A stretch of 64,000 bases of DNA from Symsagittifera roscoffensis (taxonomy: Eukaryota > Xenacoelomorpha > Acoela > Convolutidae). Positions 1-11,925 of the stretch are shown piece by piece (positions within the stretch are counted from its first letter, which is position 1; each line of letters starts with the position of its first letter). Made by a program: the position numbers and the translations under genes. Below the pieces are notes generated by a model that did not search any database, was not told the origin of the DNA, and saw only the letters and a program-made list of their open reading frames with translations. The DNA is taken from the NCBI RefSeq assembly GCF_963678635.1, contig NC_087070.1:48155467-48219466 (forward strand). Direction: 5' to 3'.

Positions 1-564
1 AAAACTGAAATCAACTACAAATTTTTATAAACCAATTTGCAAAACACCCAGAACAGTAGTAACCAAAAAGAACAAGCCAAAAAACTTAACAGGCCTCAAA
101 AAAGTAGAAAAAACAAATTAACAGTTTGTCAAACTTGACTTTCAAAATTATCAACGTCGTTGCAATTCAAAAATGTTTAAGCAAACCCATTTTTGATGAA
201 GCTGATCCAAAGAGAAAAAAATGATTGAACGGGCAAATTCGTTATTATAGCAGAAATTCTTCAAATTGAAATCCGGATTTGTTGAAACTAAAAATCGGAT
301 CTTGTTAACTATTTCCTCCCTATGCTTATGCATCTACTATTTTTGATAACCATTTTTGTATAAAATATGCAATTCAAAAATGTCAACAATTAATTGGTTT
401 TCATTTTTGCGCGCTCGTAGTTGTAGCACTCCACTCCTTAAATAATACATACTTTAAAAATTTTAATTAAATATATTTTCTGAAAATTGTTTTCAGCTAT
501 TGAAAATGTGTCAGCCAAATTTGAAACTTCTGAAAATCAAAATACGTCCCGTACCCAGGGGATA

Positions 565-755
565 TTCTGTGCAAAATCTGAAATTCTTTATTTCTTACAT
601 AAATTGATTCTCAGATCTGAAATTCTTTATTTCAATTCTTGATAAGAATTTACAAATTTCAGAGCTGAAATTTGGATCTGAAATCGAAAACTTCAGATCT
701 GAAATAACCTTGAAAAACAAAAATTCAGATCTGAAATCAGATCTGAGAAACCTTT
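565..755. repeat. Cluster of TTCAGATCTGAAA palindromic motifs
   Basis: The 12-bp perfect palindrome TTCAGATCTGAA and one-mismatch variants recur about six times within 190 bp, at irregular spacing and separated by poly-A and poly-T. Clear copies lie near 611, 675, 692, 724 and 737. The spacing is too irregular for a simple satellite. It could be a decayed minisatellite or a cluster of protein-binding sites. Confidence 0.5.
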
Positions 756-1924
756 TGTTAAATTATAAATTAAGCAGTTTGAACAAAAAATGAGTGTTTA
801 TTAGTTGATGTTTCTGCAATACACAATTATGTTTAGATTAACTAGCGGTAAAAAAAATTCCAAATAATTTCACAAAAAGTGTTTATTGGAACTAAATTTT
901 TTGTTCAACTGTGTTAAAATAATTTCAAAACTGTAAGATCTGTCAAATTTTTGATTTTTATGAGCTATTTAGTTGAGAGCATAATTTTCCTTTTGTTTGG
1001 AGAATCGTTTTGAATTAAAAGAAATCGAAAAAATATATATATTTTCTTCAACACAAAATTAAATCATTTCGAAAAAATTGGATCAATAGGTAAACATTTT
1101 ATTCAGCTGTGAATTCCAAAAACTGAGATGCAACTAAGCATCAAGATCCAATTCAATTTTTTAAATTGGAAACCATAATTAGGTCCCTCTGAAAAAAATA
1201 TGTTCAAAAGTAAGCTTTAAAAAATTCACAGACATACCACTCAACCAGCAAAATGAGGTTCAACCAATTTCGTGCAACAAATAGTTACACGGCCTATCTG
1301 AATACAAAATAAATAAGTGCCCAAATCCACTTTAAACAAAAAAACAACAAAATTGCGTTTTATAACCTGCTTGAGATATTGACAATTTTCGGAAAATAAA
1401 TTCAGAAAATTGTCATCACACTTTTACTGTTAACACTTTTTAACTATCAATTTTCGGAAAACAAAATATATCACGTGAACCTCTCTGAATTTACACAATC
1501 TAATATGGTCATAATTTGTTCATACAGCTAACCCCAATCAGAGAAAACAAGATCAAACTATGTATTCAATTATCCTATTATTTCAAAACGAAAATCAAAC
1601 GGCAAAAATTTTTATAGCGTGAACTTAACTTAAACTCTTTCCTGAACTAAATCATAGCCAGCAGAAGGTTGGAAAAAAAAGTAAAAGAACAAAGAAACCG
1701 AAAAAAAAGTCGAATATCTTTCGAATAATTTTCAACGTTTGATGGTTTTATATGATTAGCTTGTTTTGTTAAATTTATCCCTTTTACAGAAATTTGACCC
1801 AATGTAACAATTTTTTGTTTAGCTGAAAACTCAGACAACTCAAGTTCATATTCGAAACTATAGACATGAATTTCGTGATCATTCGTGATCTTTGCACTTT
1901 TTCGTGATCTTTGCACTTTTGCTA

Positions 1925-2110
1925 TTCTATAGTAGAATTTCCACTCCTTCTAACAAAAAAATGACTTGAACTTGAAAAGACCAAAATTCAAACCGCAAAA
2001 AATCAATATTGAGAGAGATCAAATTTTAAGCCTTTTTGATGAAAGAAAAATCAGCCAACAGAGAGCTGGGAAAAGGTCAATAAACGCAAGAAAACAGATA
2101 CAAACAGGTC
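1925..2110. repeat. Interspersed repeat family R1, partial copy
   Basis: This shares ordered words with better copies at 3345-3770 and 17835-18272, including a run like AAAAATCAA..GAGAGATCAAATTTT and a word like AACGCAAGAAAACAG. Similarity is patchy and the copy is old. A further fragment, with the word GGATCAATAGGTAAA, lies near 1080-1140. Confidence 0.4.
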
Positions 2111-3344
2111 ATTGTGAAAAAACCAGGTCCGTATAAAAACATAGGATTGCATAGCCATTAGGTAGTTTGAGAAGTTTTAATGGACATTACGTAAGAAAAA
2201 CTTACATCACCTTTGCGAATCCAGAAATATAGAAATTCAGGAAACAACCTTCAATTTGTTCACGATCAAATTGGATTTTTCGCGACATGATTGTTGATTT
2301 CTTTATAAAATCAGTTCAAATTTTTTTAAAAGAAGACAAACTACAATATCGAAGAGCAAAAATGCAAAGTTCACGACAAACGTTTTCGAATTTTTCGAGT
2401 TTATTTCTCATATTTCCCAACGGAATAAAAAAAAATTATCTTATGATCCAGTTTTCTCACATTGGGTTGATGTTATCAAAAAAAGTATCAGTCATGAACT
2501 TTTATGAAATTCGAAGAGCTTTAAGGGCATTTAGTTTTTTCTGAAATTGGATTGTTGTTATTTTTCAAAAACCAAGCCAGTATTTGTTCTGTTTCCTTGC
2601 GTTCATAGACACTTTTCAAAAGCGGAACAAAAAACTACCTATTGATTAGTTAGTTTTCAAATAGGTTATTACTATCAAAAAAAGTATCGACCATAAACTG
2701 TTCTTGAAAATCAAAGAGCTTAAAAACTTAAGGGCAAACACTTTTTCGTTGAAATTTGAAATAGGAAGTCAGTCATTGTTTTTTTTTGAGTTTTCTTGCA
2801 GTCATTGAATCTTTTCCAACTGTTTGTTGGATATGTATGATAAAATTCACCCAAAGAGGAAAATAGATCAAAAAGAAAATTTTATGATTCAATAGGAAAT
2901 CTGAAAAGTAAAAATTCATTTAAAACTAAATCTCAAGCTCCATTTTCCCTCCCTTTGTATCTTTATTGTTGTTGAGCACAATTTGCTTTTTACTTAGCAA
3001 ATTTTAGCCGGAAGTTAAATTGAATTGAAAAGGTATAATCTATGGAATTAAAATCTATGACGACGGTGCAAACTATGAGCTGTTTGTTTATAAATCTCCA
3101 TCAATCACTCATAACTAGTTGTTGAGCTCCCAAAAAACTTGCTTTCAAAAATTTTAGGCTGCTCTGCATCATACTTGAATTCAATGACCACTGGAAAACC
3201 AAAGCTTATGTGAAGATGGTGTTTTGAGGCCCGGCAGCTTAACATAAAATTTAAAAAAAAATCCCAAACTTGCAATTTAGCAGTGTGGTCTATGCCGACC
3301 ACTTAATTAGGCGAAGATTAACTTTTACATTCATTAAAACACAT

Positions 3345-3770
3345 ATTGAAAAAGAGTAATGAACGCAAGAAAGCAAAAAAAAACACTGATTTTCTTTAAA
3401 AAACCTCAACTTTCGAAATTCATAGAAAAAAAGATGCCTATTAAGTTCTTTGAATTTCTAAAATAATAAATGACTGGCGCTTTTTTGATAATATGAACCC
3501 AATTTGAGAAAAATGGATCAACAGGTAAGGTTTTTATTCCGCTGGGAAATCTTAAAAATAATTTCCACTTTCGAAACTAGAAATCGTTCACGTTTTTTCG
3601 CGCCATTTCCCCGTTCGTATTTGGAGAGTACTATTTACGTCATTTTCAGCAGATTAATTTCCATTGAACTCAAAAAGTGCATTTAAGTGTATCAATATTT
3701 CAAGACTTTTTCCTGAACAAAAAACGAAAAAAAATCAGCAAGACCTATATAAGAGTCTTCACTACGCACT
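3345..3770. repeat. Interspersed repeat family R1, ending in a TATA-like box
   Basis: The order of words matches the copy at 17835-18272: AATGAACGCAAGAAAGC, then GGATCAACAGGTAAGG, then TTTTATTCCGCTGGGAAATC, then AACGAAAAAAAATCAGC, and finally GACCTATATAAGAG. Ending in a TATATAAG box is shared with the other copy, which hints that the repeat carries a promoter or is the LTR or end of an old element. No coding potential is visible. Confidence 0.5.
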
Positions 3771-4017
3771 ACGTTCATTAGTCATAAAAATCAGGTTGTT
3801 TTAACATATTGAAAATTAAGGTTTGATTGTTATTCGTCTTCATGAGCTTTTTAGCACCTAGTTAAAGCAATTATAGCATGGTGAAAAGCACAAATGCTTA
3901 CCCTTCGCCACAAGACACCACTAACTAACTTTTACTTGAAACAACCACTTAACAATACCAATAAGCTGTCTAAAAAAATTGCATGGTACAAAACTGTCAA
4001 CATTCAGTTATTATAAA

Positions 4018-4405
4018 AGCAAGACTGCTCATATATCAGAAAAGCCCTGAATATTCCAACTGCCGCTTTATCGTTATCGAATATTTGTTGGAAAAGAAAA
4101 ACAAAAAACCGTTATTTTTGGACTATATGAAACATCTAGCGTGAAAACTTGAGATGTAAGAAATTAACATGAGCGATTAGCTTGCCTCAAATCAATTTGG
4201 AACAATTTGCTGAAGCGGTATATTTTTAATGGGAGATGCTATCTTTTTTGGGATATCAAAAAGATTTGTAAATAACCATTCTTCCAATACTTGGGTGAAT
4301 AAAAAAAACACCCGAAGCACAAATATTCCGCATTTCTTCGAAAGTCGGAACAATATTGCAGCACACTTTTTAAAAAAGATAGTTATTGCAGCCCGCAACA
4401 TTAGT
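4018..4405. repeat. Interspersed repeat family R3, MITE-like copy 1
   Basis: This is related in order and sequence to 12367-12910. Both begin with AAGACTGCTC and a word like AGCCCTGAA.TTCC.ACTGCC. Both end with CACAAATATTCCG and CGAAAGTCGGAACAAT. The end word GTCGGAAC is the reverse complement of the start word GTTCCGAC (decayed in this copy), so the element has short terminal inverted repeats. It is non-coding and resembles a MITE. The superfamily is unknown. Confidence 0.45.
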
Positions 4406-4789
4406 GGCTGCAATCATCACATAAACTTCTTAACAATCCCTTTATAGTATCTACTAAAAATCTCAAATTCAAAATTGCCTTTCAACAAAAATGTTTCTTT
4501 ATTCCAGATGTTTTAAGGACAAAGATAATTAATTGTAGTTCCTGCGAATCGCAGAGGAGCTATCAGTAGGCCTAAACAGTCCTGTCGAGGATAGTCCGTT
4601 TGTATTATTTCCCCACATTCCAGACTGTGTTATTTTGTTGAGCGAAGCTCTTTTTTGCGACTCAAGGCCGTTTTTGTGCGTCTAGAACTTTCACGTGGTA
4701 CCACTTTTGCAGCCAAATTTGGTCAGGTTGTGGTAGACCTGAAGCTAGAGGTCAAGTGAGAGCTCGTCCTCACACACTATCATTGCCAT

Positions 4790-4856
4790 GGCATGGGATC
4801 GATTACACGATCTGACGATTCCAAAGTGAACGCCTTACCACTATGCTAAGTGCCCC
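4790..4856 (-). pseudogene. tRNA-like sequence (decayed)
   Basis: On the minus strand this has an A-box-like word (TAGCATAGTGGTAAGG), a candidate anticodon loop TTTGGAA, and a T-arm-like stem GATCG/CGATC. The acceptor ends do not pair well, so it is probably a tRNA-derived fossil and not a working tRNA gene. A covariance-model search would settle this. Confidence 0.4.
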
Positions 4857-5084
4857 AGGCTATCTTGCAAGATTCTTGCGAGATCTCGCATGAGAGAACA
4901 ATTCTTTTCAGAACTTCTACAATATTTTAGTGAGAAAACTCAACTAAACACCTTGCACATTTTTCTATGATTCTTCTTTGTATTTCTGAATGAACAGTAC
5001 ATAATCTACACATTATAACAATTCAAAATAATTTTAAGTCAGGGGACTGTCTGGTCTACTGTAAAACTAATGGTAGACTAAATG

Positions 5085-6060
5085 TTCGGTCGGAGAAATG
5101 CTTTATTTTACGTTCCGACTCAACTTATTGCAATTCGTTTTCTTTTCATTATGTCATTCAATGTGAATACAAAAAAAATCCAGTACAGTGATACTTCATG
5201 GCAATATACGACTTACACAATTTCCATGATTCCCAGAGGCTATGACAAAGGCGGGTTATCATCATCGGTTCTGTAATGAAATTTCCATCATCATTAAGCT
5301 CAATATTGGTATGATCAGCTACAGTTGGCAATTGGTTGGACTTAAAACCCTTTAACAACATCGTGAAATAGCAGTATCAGTGATTTAAAAGCAGCGTAGT
5401 CTACTTGATACGGAAAGTATCGAACATCGTCAGGGAGGCTGTTCATGTTCACATTACTCAGCCAGGAGTGATCCGATGGAAGTCGTTCCATGCCCGTAGA
5501 TGGTCGGTCTGCTTGCGGCATCCTCGTCGAGCAATGAAACTTATTATTCTTCAACAATCAAGGCTTTTGAAGTATCCAAGTGGATTTATTTAGAAAGAGA
5601 AGCAGCTTAAAACTACTACGTAACACTTCAGTATTTTATCAGCCTTCTTGTAGTAAACTGGTCCGGCTAAGTTGATCATTGTAGACGAACGGTGGCGACG
5701 GGTTGAATCTCTTACTATCGTAATTTTCCATAAGCTGAATCATTGCTCTGCTATAAAATCTGAAGCAAGCGATGCATTTGCCTGTTGTGCCAAAGACTTG
5801 TCTCGTAGGATCCAGAATTGCTGATTATTGCGACTGACAGAGGCATTTAATCTAGTATAGCTGAACAAGCTGACTTTGGAGAATCATAGTTTTTGACAAA
5901 TACGTTTTCGGAGACCAAATTGTGCTAACATTGTTTATTCAATTAGGCAGTTAGCTGCTGCGAATCGTCCAGTAACACTAAGCAATTCATCATTGTCTAT
6001 CAATGAATACAGCTAAACGAGGCTTGATGTCCGGTTACCGTCTTGGAGGTTCTATGATTT
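5085..6060 (-). pseudogene. Pao/BEL-type retrotransposon integrase remnant
   Basis: Read on the minus strand across several frames, fragments in the right order recall the pol C-terminus of nematode Pao/BEL elements. They are a piece like LTGRFAAANCLIE, then FWILRDKSLAQQ (before the integrase zinc region), then TMINLAGPVYYKKADKILKC (the integrase core start with its first Asp replaced), then HLDTSKALIVEE, then FHRIT and RYFPYQVDYAAFK. Stops and frameshifts separate the pieces, so it is dead. No LTRs were recognised at its edges. I am confident of an LTR-element integrase and less so of the exact clade. Confidence 0.65.
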
Positions 6061-6432
6061 TTTGAGCTCAAATTCTTTAGAGGTTGGAAAAATAATCTGG
6101 AAAAACTCCCAGCAAAAACCTAGAAGTCGTTTCAACAATCAACAACGCTGATTTTAGAAAAATTTGCCACCCTACAATTCAATTCAATTTTGTAATGAGA
6201 AAAGCAACATACTTGTAAATCAATATGCTATCAGATTCCCCAATTTTTCTGTATTCTTTAGTCGTTGTATCAATTTTGATACCAAAGGAACAGTTTTTGT
6301 TCTCATGCGAAAAATTTCGCTAGCAAAAATAGAACTTTTTGCCGGTAACGTGGTCCAGATGCGCGGAAATTCAATTAAGTTTTTATGTAGGTAATTTTCC
6401 CTCATCGAAAACTTTTGAATATGTAGGTTTTT

Positions 6433-6520
6433 GGCTCTTTTCCAGTTTCCCACCCATTTAAAATAGACTTTCATCAAATAAATTTCAAGAAAAGTCAAAG
6501 AGGGGGACTGGAAAAGAGCC
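6433..6520. repeat. Inverted repeat, 14-bp perfect arms
   Basis: GGCTCTTTTCCAGT at 6433-6446 is repeated as its reverse complement at 6507-6520, separated by 60 bp. The arms extend with weaker pairing (TTCCC/GGGGG). The word GGAAAAGAGCCAGT also occurs at the start of the R1 copy near 17850, so this may be a solo piece of that family. No coding evidence. Confidence 0.55.
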
Positions 6521-7044
6521 AGGTTTTTGCCCAAAATCTAATTTTGATTGAGATTTTTCCATAAATTCTTTGCAAAAATTGGTGCTCGAAATCTGATTTG
6601 TATTGACATTTTTCATGATTTCTATAACATCTGGCACGTGTGTATAAAAACCGCGACTAAAATATTACTATTTTTTACTAGCATGTTTTTCAGATTTCTA
6701 GTAATCAGATTGAAGTTCAGGTTCCAATAAGTAACGGGCACCAAAATTGCATTATGGAATTTTGCCACATTCCGGCTTTGCACAGCGATTATTAAAGAAA
6801 ATCAAATAAAAATTAAGGATATATAGGAAAAAAATAAAGATAACACGGGATATTATATTCCCTATCAATCTCACCTTCGATAGTCCTTCTTTATAGCGTA
6901 ATGCAAAAACCCATGCGCTTAGGACCGAGGACTACTCGCATTTGGACCAAAATCCGAAGAAAAAATAATTTGCCAAAATAATTTTGGACACATTAAACGA
7001 CAGTGCGAGCATTCAAACCTTCTTCACGATAACAGCAGTCTGGC

Positions 7045-7295
7045 TGAATGTCCCACGTTTCGCCCCCGACACATTTCGACCCTCTTGAATCTAGTGCCAC
7101 ATTTCGCTCCTCACACATTTCACCCCTAATAATTTCACACATTTCGTCCTCGCAAGTTTGGCCCCTAACTTATTACAGTTAATTAACCGCCGCTTTCTTA
7201 ACGTACATTAGGGGCGAAATGTGTTTGGGTCGAAATGCGCCGTAATTTATGAGGGGCAAAACGTGTGAGGGGCAAAATGTGTGAATACCAGTCCG
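7045..7295. repeat. Inverted repeat built of CACATTTCGCCCC-like units
   Basis: The left part (7051-7165) holds several direct copies of a 13-15 bp unit like CACATTTCGCCCC. The right part (7205-7290) holds the reverse-complement unit, like GGGGCGAAATGTGT, several times. Together they form a long imperfect hairpin around a short AT-rich centre. It is non-coding; a foldback-type element or MITE is plausible. Confidence 0.55.
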
Positions 7296-7591
7296 GTTAT
7301 CTTTAGTTCTGATTAAAAAATCAAGATCAACTTTGACTTAAACCTACATGTAAACCGATTATCGCAACAAACGTTTGAAGTGGACTAGAATCATTTCAAC
7401 TAAACACACCAGCAATGTATATCAAAGCAATTGGTACCTTATTGACAATACAATTTCATTTTTTGAACCATAAGCAATTTACGATTATCAAGGATTTAAC
7501 TCAGCGCAACTTGACCCGGCATTCCATCAGCCTGTTAGCATGTGATAAGTACTAATGCCGACAAGTGACCTTTTTTCTTCTAGATGCCGCA

Positions 7592-10500
7592 TCATTCGAC
7601 AGCAACTTTAGTTAATAGGTTGTCGAAGTTTTTGACATCTGGAGGTACGAATGTTCGCTTTGCTTCCTCACTCAAGAACACCTCCTTGGAGTAGTATGAG
7701 AAAGGCAGACTCGTATCCTGCAAGTGAGGGTTCCGACTTAGAAACTCCTCGAAGGACTCCAGACTGTCAGCGGGGGAATCCTTGATGGCATTGTTGACCA
7801 TGGAGAGGTAGAAAACGGAGATGGTCTCACTGTACCCGAAGATGATCTTGTCTCTGTTTGTGCTGTTGAATTTACGGATACCTTCTCGCACCTTAACACA
7901 AAAAACTAGGTAAATTAGTGGAATGTCTTGTTTCAACAAACAATGCTTTATTAAGACATAATTTTTAACCATGATATTTAAAAAGTCAACTTGTTGCATA
8001 ACAGCGAAAACATTGTCACAATTAATTTTTATTGTTCCAGTATAATCTCAACTTGCATCTTCTAAGACATCTTCTTCGCCGTAATGAGCAAGTGAATTTT
8101 TAGCTGAGACCAAATCTAAACTTCAGATAAATTCACCCCAACTGACCTTATTGAGGGCGGTGTGCATGTCGTATTGTTTGAGGTAGTTCCACCCCATGCG
8201 CAGATGTGCCTTGTGGGTCCAAAAGTCATAGGGTAGCGTGGTGTCTTCGAAGGCTGCGATGAATGTGTCATCTCCGATGGATCTGTATGACCTCCCGAAG
8301 AATAGTAGAGGAGACATTCCGGCTAGAAAAAGACAAATGAAAAAATTTGGGTCCCTCGAAAAAGCAAGTCTGTATGAAGGTTCCCGCTACTTTATAAGTA
8401 TTTCCAAACTCACAAAAAATTGCATATCGGTTCCCATCGTATTTGCATCTATATATTCTAACACAGAGGCGAGGTTGCACATGGCATACACAAGAAAAAA
8501 TATGACGCTATTGAGAAAAACTAATGAGTAAACCTTTGAGTGTACAAAATTTCTTCAGTGACGCACGCCAATTATGAGTCTGCATAATTGCTAAGTGATG
8601 CAAGCCAGTTATGACGCATTAGCAGTACCAGTCAATTTGGAAAAAAAAATTATCAACTAACATGCCTCAATTTATAGAGCGGATGCATTTTAAGTTGTGT
8701 ACGAAAAATTTAATTGAAAACATCCGACCCTGCCCAGGTGCGAACCCTCTTATTGCTTGCGGGTCTAGTTCCCTACCTCTACGCTACAGATACATGATAA
8801 CTTGGTTCTAAAGTGCTATTTGTAATTTAATAGTCTTTGTTAATATCCTTAGCATTGGCTGTACTTAATAGCTGGTTTTTGATCAAAATGAACTCTTTCA
8901 AAATGAACACATTTTGTCGCAACAATATTTGCGTCGCAACAATATTTCGACTTAGGTCGAAAAAAAAAGTTCAAACAAAAACTTTGTGTAATAAATTAGT
9001 CGAAAGAAAACTTGAAAAAAAATGAACATTTTCATTGGAAAAATGAAAAATCAATTTCATAAAATCGGCCGAGAAACACAATCACTAGCATTAAACAATC
9101 TTTTAGTATTTAAGGAGCGGTCACTTACTCGACAACACGTGGTAAGACGCCCATTGATCCAAAAAAAAACGCCAAACAAAATTTTTGTTGTAAAAAACTT
9201 GAGCGATTAAACTTTTAAACTTTTAATTTTTGCACTACAGCCGACCTGATTTAGTTAAAACCAAAATAATCATTTTTGCCCGTATCCCGATAGTGAATAA
9301 GTTCACTAAGCCGACAAAATAAGAGCCGAAATCATTTGGGCCGCAACAAAAAAATGCAAAAAAAAAGAAAACATACCAATCAGACTTAGTAATTCACAAT
9401 CTACAGGGGTCATTCAACGACACTTGAGATTTCATTTAAAATTGCTTAAAGCTCAAAAACAAATCCGTGGTGTGGCAACTAAGCTGAGAAAACATAAGCC
9501 AAGCCGACATTCTCAACTTTTCCCGGAAAAAAGTTTTCAATTTCAGACTTTGTAAAAAAAACAAGGTCCGACTGCGACTCAAACCCGAGAGCATACGGTG
9601 CAAAGGCGACAGCATTACCTCCAGACCAACTGGGACTGGCAATTGCCCAGGTTCGATAATACAGCAACGTCATTTTCTTAGAACGTCATTTGTTTACCGG
9701 TAAAAAGTCTAGTTACCGATTGTAAGACACGCAAGTGTAATTAAAATGAAAATATCGAGAGAGTGGAAAATATTTCGGCTACCATCTTTGAAAATATTCT
9801 ATTTTGAATTTAAAAAATCTGACCATGCCAGTTTTCAACATCTGCAGTAAATTTTCCCAGCCACGTGAAAAAGCAGAGAGAGTCTAGGAACTTGTTTAAA
9901 TATCACACTGAAATGTTATCAGAAAAATATACTCCTTGAATTTCAATCCCATTCAACTTTCGCTCTGTGAATATTTCAGATTGCATGCCTAACTTTTTTC
10001 GCCGCTTATTGGAGAAAAAGCTGATACCACTGAAAAACTTATTGCATATGGTAAAAAAAACTGGCATTCTCACAACCGAAGCAAACTGACATGTCCTTTA
10101 AACTAAATATGGATATCATCATTTGCACTCGCGTAAAAAAAATTCAAGATGCCTTTGAACATATCAAAACTTCATGTGTCATTGTCCGGAGTTGATCCCC
10201 GGCGCTTGGTTAAAAATCACTTGCCTCAACCACCGTGTCAAGCTGCTTGTCTAGATCGTACAAAAAGTAAGACTAGTAGGAAATAAATTTCTGCGTACTA
10301 TTTCGTTTTCAAGATTTTATATTTTACACATCATATCCTAAATAAAACTCCGGAATGAAAATTATACACAGAAAACTATCAATTTGGATGAACAAAATGA
10401 CTTCGTAGTATAAAACAAGCTCTACCCGTATTGAAAATATGCAAGAAAATGTAAGAAAGAGTACCGTTAGCGATGATGGTTTTGAGGACATCGCCATACC

Positions 10501-11841
10501 ATACGAAGTGGTCGCCCACCTGATGGAACTCCCTCTTCGAACAGAGTAAGTGGCCCACACACCCCTCTAACAGGGGCAGATTGAACTCAGTGTCTATTGC
10601 ATGTGGTACTCTCTTGAACTGACTATTTTCCTCTTCCGTGCCTTGGGCCAGCGGAGTTGAGAAGCGGATACTGAGGTTCGCTTGTGTCTCTGAGAGAATG
10701 TTCACTGCAAACAGTCCACTCTCTGTCAACAATGAGTGGAATCTAAACGAAACCACTCAATATAGCTTACAGACATTCGAAAAAATTTCAATTAAATTTC
10801 ACGAAAGACAACACTGACTAACATATTTTGAGACAACTGGATCAATAAGCAATTTTTTGGTTTCACTAGATCTTAGAACTAAAGTCCATTTTTGAAACTT
10901 GAGAACTTTCGAAATTTTTTGTGCCATTTGTACTTTTGTACAATGTGCTTTCCATTTAGCATATGAATTTGAATTGGACTTTAAAAGAAATCAAAAATCC
11001 AACCCCGAAAAAATCAACTTCAGTGCGTACTAATTTTAAGACATTTGCTGAAAAAACACTCGCTGCAAGCCTGCAAACAGTCGCTGCAAACCTAAATAAG
11101 TGTCTTCTTCTCAATCATTAATACTTTAATGTACTCAAATACAACTAAATTTTTGAAAATCGTCTCCACCCTTCTCAATGAGTCAAATAGAAGTGTCAAA
11201 AAGCTAAGAGTTTCATTCAATCCAAAACCTTCAAATATGCCGAAACTCGGACCTCATTGTCTGACCATTTTTTTAAACTGATTGAAACTGGATCCAATTC
11301 CATAAAAACTAATCAAATTGTCTTTTACTGTTAAAATATTCAAATAAGAACGACGTTGCTTACGCAAAAATCCGCATTGTAACAATTTTTTGGCCACTTT
11401 ATTTTAAATAAATGCTACCTGTGAGATAATGTGAAGCAGTTGAAATAGAGAGCAACAAAAAGTTCAGAAGTTAGAATTAAGGCCTTGTTTTTCAAACAGA
11501 AATAATATCTTACGGTCACCTGGAAACTTGAATGCAAAATGTCTTCAAAATCACCAGGTTGCTTATTTTAAATAATTTTGTTCATTTTGATTAACTTTTT
11601 GCAATTTATAATACCTGCTGGGATTCTGCATGCAGAATGAGACTACAGGTGGCTTGGCTGACACACTTGTGAAGGAGCTACAGGTCACTCCTCGCAACAC
11701 ACTCTCCCCGCCTCCACCTGGCGCTCTAGTGGTGACCACGACCACAGAAGTGGGCACATATTGCATCACTCTTCGTAACTCCCTACCTCCACCCCCACTC
11801 GAAGAAGAGAAGCGACAGAAGAAGAGACGCCATATAAACAT
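7592..11841 (-). CDS. Flavin reductase-like domain protein with bacterial-like C-terminal domain (4 exons)
   Basis: My model joins exons 11841-11615, 10742-10465, 8322-8147 and 7891-7592 into 326 codons. All junctions are GT-AG and keep frame. Residues about 20-185 match the flavin reductase-like FMN-binding split barrel: FMN-loop region TSVVVVTT, then SSFTSVSAKPPVVSF, then GLFAVNILSE, then GDHFVWYGDV, and a closing PLLFFGRSY. The C-terminal 130 residues (a piece like FWTHKAHLRMGW, then GYSETISVFYL, then YYSKEVFLSEEAKRTFVPPD) recall a domain I know only from bacterial hypothetical proteins. Its function is unknown to me. The first 15 residues (MFIWRLFFCRFSSSS) could be a mitochondrial presequence. 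A TTTCAG acceptor at 11920 may be a trans-splice site, but an upstream ATG in another frame leaves the start uncertain. Intron 2 (2.1 kb) is packed with repeats. Confidence 0.8.
8726..8793 (-). pseudogene. tRNA-like sequence in an intron
   Basis: On the minus strand this shows an A-box-like TAGCGTAGAGGTAGGG and a B-box-like GGGTTCGCACCTG at tRNA spacing. The acceptor arms (GTATCTG and CAGGGTC) pair only partly. It lies in intron 2 of the flavin-reductase-like gene, same strand. Probably a fossil. Confidence 0.4.
8860..9640. repeat. Interspersed repeat family R2 (AAGCCGA-rich), copy in an intron
   Basis: This shares ordered words with 13620-14300, 14770-15110 and 19490-19860: CTAAGCCGACAAAATAA, GAGCCGAAATCATTTGGG, a GTGTGGCAACTAAGCTGA word, then TTCCCGGAAAAAAGTTTTCAATTTC. 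It ends in a tRNA-like module (9566-9636) preceded on the plus strand by an A-run. Copies are very diverged and no protein is encoded. Confidence 0.45.
9566..9636 (-). pseudogene. tRNA-like module at the end of an R2 repeat
   Basis: On the minus strand the ends GTCCCAG and CAGTCGGAC give about five acceptor pairs. There is an A-box-like TTGGTCTGGAGGTAATG and a B-box-like CGGGTTTGAGTC. The minus strand continues into CTTGTTTTTTTT, a run that could end Pol III transcription. The same module with the same T-run follows in the tandem repeats (19761, 22074 and 24388), so this is a SINE-like family and not a single decayed tRNA gene. Confidence 0.45.
10184..10254 (-). pseudogene. tRNA-like sequence in an intron (weak)
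   Basis: On the minus strand this has an A-box-like TTGACACGGTGGTTGAGG, a candidate anticodon loop TTTTTAA, and a B-box-like GGGGATCAACTCC. Spacing is tRNA-like but pairing is poor. It sits in intron 2 of the flavin-reductase-like gene. Confidence 0.3.
10830..11115. repeat. Interspersed repeat family R1, diverged copy in intron 1
   Basis: Words GGATCAATAAGCAA, TTCGAAATTTTTTGTGCCATTTG, AACCCCGAAAAAATCAACTT and AGTGCGTACTAATTTTAAG occur in the same order as in the R1 copies at 3345 and 17835. It is much decayed. Confidence 0.35.
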
Positions 11842-11925
11842 AGTGGGGCCTTTCACCTCACAAATCAATAAACTTTACTATGGTGTCGGCTGTCTTGTTT
11901 ATGTTCATATCTCAATTCACTGAAA
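11842..11925 (-). promoter_or_regulatory. 5' leader with splice or trans-splice acceptor
   Basis: The minus strand reads CCGTTTCAG at 11928-11920, matching the nematode acceptor consensus. The exon would start at 11919, with a 78-nt leader before the ATG at 11841. An ATG within the leader opens a 16-codon frame closed by TGA before the main start. Whether SL1 or a 5' exon is joined here cannot be told from the sequence. Confidence 0.4.

Larger units (their letters stand above)
1..5080. other. AT-rich intergenic region, no gene found
   Basis: No conserved protein or exon set can be supported here. The short open frames (60 to 90 codons) are rich in Phe, Lys, Ile and Asn, as expected of random AT-rich DNA, and none matches a family I know. 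The stretch contains several decayed interspersed repeats (listed separately), a cluster of palindromic motifs and one tRNA-like fossil. Confidence 0.6.
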
